Source of the DNA: Paludibacteraceae bacterium
Lineage (GTDB): Bacteria > Bacteroidota > Bacteroidia > Bacteroidales > Paludibacteraceae
Direction: 5' to 3'
Assembly (NCBI GenBank): GCA_017444615.1
Contig: JAFSWF010000002.1
Location: 1 to 38,110 of the forward strand
DNA: 38,110 bases
The position numbers and the translations under genes are program-made. Numbering within the stretch: position 1 is the first letter of the stretch; the number at the start of each line of letters is the position of its first letter. Of the stretch, positions 32,859 through 38,110 are shown in pieces. Under the pieces are notes generated by a model. The model searched no databases, had not been told where the DNA came from, and saw only the letters and a program-made list of their open reading frames with translations.

Positions 32859-33662
32859 AACAAACGGAATAATCCGTTTCAATTTCTTGCGGTCAAACTC
32901 ATCGGGGAATTCCTCTTCGTACTTCTTGTAGATGGCATGACTACGCGGCACAAGGTTGCAGCAACTGAACCAGAAGAAAAGCAGACCGGCAAGCGACCAT
33001 GTTAAGATGGCAAAACCTAACCACTCGGTTATTTCGCCTAAGTAGTTGGCACTGGTGACATACTTGTACATACCTTTCTTAGGCAAGTAATGGTTCGTGT
33101 CACCGGGTTTGCGGAGATGACGAATCACATGGTCTGAATGCATGTTAATGCCCCACCCTACGAAGAAGATGATCGTACCGATGATGAACTGCGGCGTGGT
33201 CACCCACGCAGTGGTATAGAGTTGGGGATAATACTGCGGCGCTAAATGGAAAAGCCAGTAACCTTGGATATACCCATTGATGAGGTTCCATGCCACAGAC
33301 AGCAACATGATGATAAGCGGCATTTTGCTTTTGCCTTTCAGCAAGAACGGGAACACGAACGAGCGCTGGAAATAATGGAACTCAAACAGCAGGAAGAAGA
33401 TCCAATACGGCGCATTCTTCGTCACTCCATCATACATGGCAAAGGACTTAAAGTAGAGATAGAGCACTACCAAAAAGACAGGCGCCTCCATCAAGAACCA
33501 ACCCACTTTGTTATTGATCGCAGGTCCCCATTTCTCCGTACGCATTTTACCATAACCGGCATCGACGAAATACAAGGACACAAACACTACCAGACCTACC
33601 AGGAACATAATGTACAGCAGGTCGTAGAAGAAATCAATCGAGTAAATGTTTTCAATCGGCAT
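32853..33662 (-). CDS. Steroid 5-alpha-reductase-like membrane enzyme
   Basis: 269 residues with several membrane segments. The C-terminal half closely follows mammalian SRD5A: RKPGDTNHYLPKKGMYKYV, TSANYLGEITEWLGFA, a late YKKYEEEFPDEFDRKKLKRIIPFVY. Glu59 (MEAP) and Tyr97 (FHYFQRSF) match the catalytic Glu and Tyr of human SRD5A2. It should reduce the delta-4 bond of a 3-oxo steroid with NADPH, at the inner membrane. In gut Bacteroidota, homologues with an OYE 5-beta-reductase and an SDR are known to make allo- and iso-bile acids, the same trio as here. It is the first gene of the operon and has a full consensus promoter. Confidence 0.9.
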   Translation of the reverse strand: MPIENIYSIDFFYDLLYIMFLVGLVVFVSLYFVDAGYGKMRTEKWGPAINNKVGWFLMEAPVFLVVLYLYFKSFAMYDGVTKNAPYWIFFLLFEFHYFQRSFVFPFLLKGKSKMPLIIMLLSVAWNLINGYIQGYWLFHLAPQYYPQLYTTAWVTTPQFIIGTIIFFVGWGINMHSDHVIRHLRKPGDTNHYLPKKGMYKYVTSANYLGEITEWLGFAILTWSLAGLLFFWFSCCNLVPRSHAIYKKYEEEFPDEFDRKKLKRIIPFVY

Positions 33663-33696
33663 AGTATTGTTTGTTATAAATTTTCAAAAAAGTGTG

Positions 33697-33728
33697 CAAA
33701 ATTACTAATAATTTTGTATTTTTCCAAA
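33697..33728 (-). promoter_or_regulatory. Promoter of the steroid-reductase-like operon
   Basis: Minus strand: TTTG (33725-33728), 20 bases, TAATTTTG (33697-33704), leader about 35 bases. No operator palindrome is seen, and no regulator gene is adjacent. Confidence 0.8.
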
Positions 33729-33759
33729 TAAATCTTAATAATCGGCAATTCTTTCTTAT

Positions 33760-33829
33760 CTTTTATCTTTTAGCGAAGCGGCCTTTTATCTTTTACCGAA
33801 GCGGTCCTTTATCTTTTAGCAAAGCGGTC
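33760..33829. repeat. Three copies of a ~23-bp repeat at the 3' end of the EamA gene
   Basis: On the minus strand the unit is GACCGCTTCGCTAAAAGAT plus AAA(A)G, in three near copies. It is itself made of 7-base words (AAAAGAT). The EamA stop (33809-33811) and its last residues (RFAKR) are inside the first coding-strand copy. The core GACCGCTTCGCT is nearly the same as in the 16-bp repeat (GACCGCTACGCT). Confidence 0.88.
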
Positions 33830-34756
33830 TTTCCTCTGACAGATGAATAATCCCACAATAATGAGCACGATGCCTACCCATTTGGCGATAGGTAGATGTT
33901 CGCCAAAGAAAAGAATCATCCAAAGGGCGGTGAAGACCGGTCGGATATTATTGAAGGCATTGGCCTGCGTCACCCCCACTTGGCGAAGCGCAAAGCAGAA
34001 GAGGATGAAAGCTATCACACTGGCAAAGACGGTCAGATAGGAGACGCAACCTAACGCAACCAGGAGTTGCGAGTGGTCATTGGTCATTGGTAATTGGAGA
34101 ATGGCTTGTGGTCCTTCTTTCCAGAACCATAAAGGAATGAAGAAAAAGAGACTGACTACTTGTGCGTAGAAGACAAACGATAGCGAACTATAGCGCATCG
34201 GCGCTTTGCGCATCATAATAGAGTCCACCACGGCGGCAGACACAGCGCCAAAAGCCAGTAATACGCCCCAATAACTACCGATGGAGTAGTTGGTACTACC
34301 GGCTAACGTAAGGACAAACACACCCGCCGTAGAGACTAAGATACCGATGATGTTATTACGGGTCACTTGTTCGCGAAGCAGCACCGCCGCAAAGATGGGA
34401 CTGAGCAACGGACTGGTGGATAAAAGCGTTTCGGCAATCGTAGGACTATCGAGGGCGTCATAGGCAAAGGTCTCGAGCAGATAGTACAGAAAGGGCTGAC
34501 AGAAACCGGCGATGAGGAAGAGGGGCACATCTTTCCATTCCAGGCGTTGTAAGCAGAACATGGAATGCTTGCGCCGAACGATGCCTACTATGAGCATCAG
34601 TAGTACCGAAGGTACGAACCGGAGGACGATCATCGTCAAGGGTGGTAAGACGACCAACGCATGTTTGATAGCAATGCCGCTTACCGACCATATTATCATC
34701 GACGCTATCAGAGCGCTGACAGCCACGAGTTCTTCTCTATTCCTGCTAATCGACAT
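33809..34756 (-). CDS. EamA/DMT-superfamily transporter
   Basis: 315 residues with ten hydrophobic segments in two EamA halves (about 12-152 and 160-310), the RhaT/PecM-like drug/metabolite exporter form. Motifs: IWSVSGIAIKHAL near the start, LLSTSPLLSPIFAAVLLREQVT at the end of half one, NNIRPVFTALWMILFFGEHL in half two. The substrate is not predictable. Residues 221-229 (QLPMTNDHS), in a loop between membrane segments, are encoded by a heptamer tract (34074-34101). The 5' end overlaps the acyltransferase gene by 49 bases. It is the last gene of its unit; no hairpin follows, only the repeat at 33760-33829. Confidence 0.88.
   Translation of the reverse strand: MSISRNREELVAVSALIASMIIWSVSGIAIKHALVVLPPLTMIVLRFVPSVLLMLIVGIVRRKHSMFCLQRLEWKDVPLFLIAGFCQPFLYYLLETFAYDALDSPTIAETLLSTSPLLSPIFAAVLLREQVTRNNIIGILVSTAGVFVLTLAGSTNYSIGSYWGVLLAFGAVSAAVVDSIMMRKAPMRYSSLSFVFYAQVVSLFFFIPLWFWKEGPQAILQLPMTNDHSQLLVALGCVSYLTVFASVIAFILFCFALRQVGVTQANAFNNIRPVFTALWMILFFGEHLPIAKWVGIVLIIVGLFICQRKDRFAKR
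34074..34101. repeat. Heptamer tract (TGGTCAT) inside the EamA gene
   Basis: TGGTCAT, TGGTCAT, TGGTAAT, TGGAGAA. It is less perfect than the tract at 31830-31857, with a similar word (TTGGTCA against TTGGTCG). Confidence 0.8.
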
Positions 34757-35598
34757 ATCGTTTGGTGTGTTTCGTTTAATAATTGTTCTGTTTCCGCAGC
34801 ACGGGGTTGGGTGGTGTCCGGATAAATAGGTGCGCCGATGATGACTTGCGTCAGTGGTTCATTTTTAGGTCCGAAGAAGCGGTATATACCTGTTCGCGGA
34901 CGGTAGGTTACCGCACAAGGGATAAGCGGTATATTGTATTTATAGGCCATGGTGAAGGCTCCTTTCTGGAAGGGACGCAGAGGTTTGTACCAGTCCCACC
35001 GTTTGGCTTCGGGGAAGATATGAATCCAGTAGTGGCGGCGATGAAACTCATCGAACGCGGCGTTGAAGGCCTTCATGGCACTTAGTCCTGCTTCGGGGGC
35101 AGGGATGGGAATACCACCTACGATACGTAAGTAGAACTGGTCTTTGGTTCGGAAATTAGGAGCAAACATCGGTATGCGCATATGGGAAGAAGCGCTTCTA
35201 CCGAGGGCCGTTAAGACCGATGCGCAGTCATGACGGTAACAATGGTTAGCAACGGTGATGGCACCGCCCGAGAGGTCAAATTGTTTGAGCCAACGCCGAA
35301 CGGGTAACGATGAACGATGCCATTGACTCTCGCCTTCTATCTGCCAGCGCAAACCATATGTTAGCCGCAGGATCAGTCCTAAAAGCCGCAGCACGATATG
35401 ATAACCAAACCAGAGACGAAGTCGGTTGGACCAACTGTCATCCACATAGGGATAGGAGGCATCCACTTCCGGAAAAGGACGATCATAGACGGGTTGGTAT
35501 AGACCTTCGTACGGATTGTCTTCCGGAAAATCCGTTGGCACTTCCGGCACGTACGTTCCGGGGCGAACTTGTAGATTTTGATAGCGGATATTATCCAT
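34708..35598 (-). CDS. Lysophospholipid acyltransferase family protein (PlsC-like)
   Basis: 296 residues. Acyltransferase motif NHCYRHD gives the catalytic pair His119 and Asp124. FPEAKRWDW (195-203) is the FPEG-like block with Glu197, and PLIPCAVTYRPR (224-235) is block IV. A hydrophobic stretch at 66-83 should bind the membrane. The family adds acyl chains to lysophosphatidic acid or related lipids; the ~60-residue Pro/Tyr-rich N-terminus is longer than in PlsC. Unlike the classical motif (HxxxxD then FPEGTRS), block III here reads FPEAKRW, so the acceptor may differ. It starts 29 bases after the HAD gene; the spacer is an octamer tract. Confidence 0.86.
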   Translation of the reverse strand: MDNIRYQNLQVRPGTYVPEVPTDFPEDNPYEGLYQPVYDRPFPEVDASYPYVDDSWSNRLRLWFGYHIVLRLLGLILRLTYGLRWQIEGESQWHRSSLPVRRWLKQFDLSGGAITVANHCYRHDCASVLTALGRSASSHMRIPMFAPNFRTKDQFYLRIVGGIPIPAPEAGLSAMKAFNAAFDEFHRRHYWIHIFPEAKRWDWYKPLRPFQKGAFTMAYKYNIPLIPCAVTYRPRTGIYRFFGPKNEPLTQVIIGAPIYPDTTQPRAAETEQLLNETHQTICRLAGIEKNSWLSAL

Positions 35599-35601
35599 CA
35601 G

Positions 35602-35641
35602 AATTACGAAATTACGGTATTACGGTATTACGGGATTAAAT
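35602..35641. repeat. Octamer tandem repeat (TATTACGG) between the HAD and acyltransferase genes
   Basis: AATTACGA, AATTACGG, TATTACGG, TATTACGG, GATTAAAT. The HAD gene's stop (35628-35630) and its last residues lie inside the tract. Confidence 0.85.
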
Positions 35642-36242
35642 AAAACTTAGCGCCTAGGGCTTTGGCGCTCTCACCATCTTTATCGACTCTATCTCCCACA
35701 AAGAGAGTCGTTTGCGGGTCGGCGTGTAGCAACTCCAGCACCTTTCGGGCACTCTCTGCAGAAGGTTTGAGAGCACCTAATTCGGGTGCATCTACGATGA
35801 GGTCGAAGTCCTTAGGGTTGATGCCTAAGGCGGCCAGTTTATCCAGCACTCCGCCGTAGTCGGAATAGATGGCCATGGGGATTTTCCGCCGCTTACATTC
35901 GTCAATCAGACCCAACACGTGGGGGTTGGGGGCATGATGCTTAGCAATTAAGCGAATCATCGTAGGCAGATAGATATGATGATACCATTTCTCCGCCACT
36001 CCGGGTCCCCACCAGTGTCCACGCGCCATGCGGCGGAAGAAGATGGCGTAGAACTCTTCGCCGGAACTGTATTGCACTTCGTGCATGGTTCGTCGCGCCA
36101 AGCGTTCAGCGGCTAATAACGGCAAACACCACCATAAACGGCGTACCATCCGATGCGCCAAACCGCTTTTGTCGTAGAGAGTGCCATCCACATCAAGCAC
36201 TACGGTTCTTACGCCGTTTAGCACGTTCTTTTTGTCTATCAT
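35628..36242 (-). CDS. HAD-superfamily hydrolase
   Basis: 204 residues. HAD motifs: I VVLDVDGTLYD (Asp17, Asp19), II AIYSDYG (Ser127), III LKPSAESARK (Lys159), IV FVGDRVDKDGESA (Asp184, Asp189). A helical cap lies between I and II. It is probably a phosphatase of the phosphoglycolate-phosphatase-like group, substrate unknown. I chose the ATG at 36242 (MIDKKNVLNG), which overlaps the GH3-like gene by 50 bases; the earlier ATG at 36287 would add 15 unrelated residues. The C-terminal residues come from the octamer tract. Confidence 0.88.
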   Translation of the reverse strand: MIDKKNVLNGVRTVVLDVDGTLYDKSGLAHRMVRRLWWCLPLLAAERLARRTMHEVQYSSGEEFYAIFFRRMARGHWWGPGVAEKWYHHIYLPTMIRLIAKHHAPNPHVLGLIDECKRRKIPMAIYSDYGGVLDKLAALGINPKDFDLIVDAPELGALKPSAESARKVLELLHADPQTTLFVGDRVDKDGESAKALGAKFYLIP

Positions 36243-38031
36243 CAATCTTATTGGCTCCTTTAATAATATTGTCTCCGAGACGTTCAAAGCCTGTCTCTAA
36301 GCGTTGAATGAGGTTGAATTTAGTGCGCCGTTTCTCATCTTGCATCAGCAGGTTGAACTTAAACTGTCCGTCCCTAAAACCGTCCTTCAAACACGCCGCC
36401 TTAAATCGCGCGTACGCGTTCGATAATAAAATATGTGTCTCCGGATCATGCAAACGGAAGGACTGCCGCTTGGACTCGTACTCAAGGTTGATATGCTGCA
36501 GTTTCTCATCCACCACCTTCGTAAAGGCTTCCGCTTCAGCTTGTTTGATCTTGGGGTTTTCGAACTCGTAGTAAAAATGGTACTTGGACTCATCGACGTC
36601 TGCAAAACCTACAAAGAATTTTGTTTTCATGCCGGTTTCTGTTTCTGCCTCGTGTACCGCTTCGATGAATTGGGGTTCGTAGAGTTTTTCGCCCGTCATC
36701 GAGACGATACCGTTCACTTTAGAAACCATATGTACGGTAGGCGTGTTCTTGTATCTACCACCTACCTCTACCAGATCGTTCATGTTATAGCGGAAAAGAC
36801 CGGAGTAGGTCGTCACGTACGCGCAATAACGTTTGCCCAGTTCCAGTTCATCTATTTGCAGGAAATGCTTGCGGGGCGAATCTAATTCGCTTTCTTCCAC
36901 GAACTCATAGTAGTGGAACTGCGGGAAAAGAACCGATTCGTTACTGTCATCTAAGGAGAAGCCAAAGCGACATTCGGTGGCGATATAACCCAATTCTTGA
37001 TAGAATGTTTTTTGCCAGTCGAATTGGTCCATATACTTATCCATGTAGATCTTGGTATTGCCACATTTCCAAGTACTTAGGTATTGCAACCATGGCCAGA
37101 AATCTTTGGGGTACAAATGTCCTTTTTCTGCCAGTATGTGTCGTAGCTCGGCGGCACGTTCAGGGTGGGGAGACATATACGGATCCAGTTCCTCAAGGAT
37201 GGTCATCGGGATATCAAAATTATCATTGATGGTACCTAATTCGATGTCGCGAATCATCATCTCCGTGTTCTCGGTGAGGGCACGAAGCAGTTCCAAGATG
37301 GTGGAAGGATTAGCGGTAGCCCATAGGGTCACATCGCGGTGCTGGAGCGCCAGACGCATCAACACATAATTGCGGGTGGCGTAATCCGGTATCGACATCA
37401 CTGCCGCAGGACCGGTGTAGTGTTTTTTGATGATAGGCGGTATATCGCGTACAAGCACACCGCTCACGGCGCCGTATAAAGTACCATCCGGTGCGTAACC
37501 TTCGCACTCTTTGCCTACCGTCGTGAAGATATGCCCGCCGAAGATACGATTGCGATGCTTGACGAAGTTCCATGTCCACACATGGCTCATCTTGCCGTAC
37601 ACATCTTTAAGGTACTTATGCGTCATCGGAATCCACTTGGGCTCGGCTGTCGTACCGGAGGTAGTGGCGTACATATCCGGTTTACCGGGGAAAAGCACGT
37701 TCTCCTCGCCGTTCTTATGGCGCTCCACGTAAGGCCGCAACGTCTCGAAACTGTTATTGACGGGCACGTAGAGACGATAGAGACGGAACAGATCTTCCGC
37801 GGAGGTGGCAGATAAGATACGATCGAAGTGATGTTCGCGTCCATAGACGGTGTCGCGAGAGATGGTCAGAATATCGCGAAGTGTTTTTTCCGCGGTATGC
37901 CGCGGTTTGCGACTCCAAAACCGCAGTCTGAGCGTCTGCGTTCCACCCACTAACATCAGCATCGTATTGATCAGCCACGGGTAAGGCAGTGCCTTTCCTT
38001 CTTGATCTACGTATGGTTTGAATTTACTCAT
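36193..38031 (-). CDS. GH3-family acyl-acid-amido synthetase-like protein
   Basis: 612 residues. The family is named for plant GH3 auxin-conjugating enzymes: adenylation of a carboxylic acid, then transfer to an amine. The ATP motif TTSGTTAEPKWIPMT is at 123-137. YCAYVTTYSGLFRYNMNDLVEV and the later VSMTGEKLYEPQF are conserved in GH3 and related ANL enzymes. The start at 38031 (MSKFKPYVDQ) is preferred because the longer frame reads through the promoter. Bacterial homologues are common in Bacteroidota, and their substrate is not known. As first gene of a unit with a HAD phosphatase and an acyltransferase, a lipid or fatty-acid amide role is possible (inference). Confidence 0.9.
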   Translation of the reverse strand: MSKFKPYVDQEGKALPYPWLINTMLMLVGGTQTLRLRFWSRKPRHTAEKTLRDILTISRDTVYGREHHFDRILSATSAEDLFRLYRLYVPVNNSFETLRPYVERHKNGEENVLFPGKPDMYATTSGTTAEPKWIPMTHKYLKDVYGKMSHVWTWNFVKHRNRIFGGHIFTTVGKECEGYAPDGTLYGAVSGVLVRDIPPIIKKHYTGPAAVMSIPDYATRNYVLMRLALQHRDVTLWATANPSTILELLRALTENTEMMIRDIELGTINDNFDIPMTILEELDPYMSPHPERAAELRHILAEKGHLYPKDFWPWLQYLSTWKCGNTKIYMDKYMDQFDWQKTFYQELGYIATECRFGFSLDDSNESVLFPQFHYYEFVEESELDSPRKHFLQIDELELGKRYCAYVTTYSGLFRYNMNDLVEVGGRYKNTPTVHMVSKVNGIVSMTGEKLYEPQFIEAVHEAETETGMKTKFFVGFADVDESKYHFYYEFENPKIKQAEAEAFTKVVDEKLQHINLEYESKRQSFRLHDPETHILLSNAYARFKAACLKDGFRDGQFKFNLLMQDEKRRTKFNLIQRLETGFERLGDNIIKGANKIDDRQKERAKRRKNRSA

Positions 38032-38058
38032 AACCGTTTCAGCACATAAATTGCGCTG

Positions 38059-38090
38059 CAAAATTACAAAATTATTTTGACATGTGCAAA
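38059..38090 (-). promoter_or_regulatory. Promoter of the GH3/HAD/acyltransferase/EamA unit
   Basis: Minus strand: TTTG (38087-38090), 20 bases, TAATTTTG (38059-38066), leader about 27 bases. Confidence 0.8.
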
Positions 38091-38110
38091 TAAAAATGCT
38101 TAACAAAATG

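Overview
The window is about 38 kb of a chromosome from the phylum Bacteroidota, most probably a gut-type member of the order Bacteroidales. Nearly every transcription unit is preceded by the Bacteroidota sigma-ABfr promoter form, a TTTG-like -33 box, 19-20 bases, then TAnnTTTG. Leaders are A-rich, clear Shine-Dalgarno sites are rare, and several exported proteins look like type IX secretion (T9SS) cargo. The families seen (DUF5063, DUF3078, PCMD domains, GH3-like enzymes) are also typical of the group. I see no tRNA, rRNA, CRISPR array, transposase or phage gene. The gene content is that of a chromosomal core with accessory genes embedded.

Layout. 1-600: the start of an exported protein, and a truncated remnant of a Dcu C4-dicarboxylate transporter. 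640-2192: a hipBA toxin-antitoxin pair. 2387-5124: a minus-strand operon of a coiled-coil secreted protein, upp, a VanZ-like protein and dprA. 5249-8080: plus-strand DUF5063 protein, DEDD exonuclease and alkaline phosphatase. 8177-11824: a three-gene minus-strand unit of a GrpE-like factor, a lidless Hsp70 and a proline-rich membrane protein. 12137-14590: a multi-module SusE/F-like secreted protein. 15125-24574: a giant protein (about 3149 aa) of roughly 29 cadherin-like beta-sandwich repeats with two PCMD-like domains. 24763-30580: DUF3078 protein, a small coiled-coil protein, zapA, rny, an ArsG/CcdA-like membrane protein, a TrmN6-like methyltransferase and manA, closely packed. 30726-33662: an operon of a steroid 5-alpha-reductase-like protein, an Old Yellow Enzyme and a short-chain dehydrogenase, the combination expected for 3-oxo-delta4 steroid or bile acid reduction. 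33809-38031: GH3-like enzyme, HAD hydrolase, PlsC-like acyltransferase and EamA transporter, overlapping each other.

Three things stand out. First, short tandem repeats (mostly heptamers, also 8-, 11-, 16-, 22- and 23-mers) sit at gene junctions across the whole window. They often supply the last codons and stop codon of one gene or the start of the next, and two have spread in frame inside genes. Two junctions share one 16-bp unit, in nine copies at 11927-12070 and three copies at 29307-29354. Second, the Hsp70/GrpE/membrane-protein triad looks like a dedicated chaperone module with no J-protein in the unit. Third, the steroid-type reductase operon carries an in-frame heptamer tract whose copy number could switch the flavoenzyme on or off.
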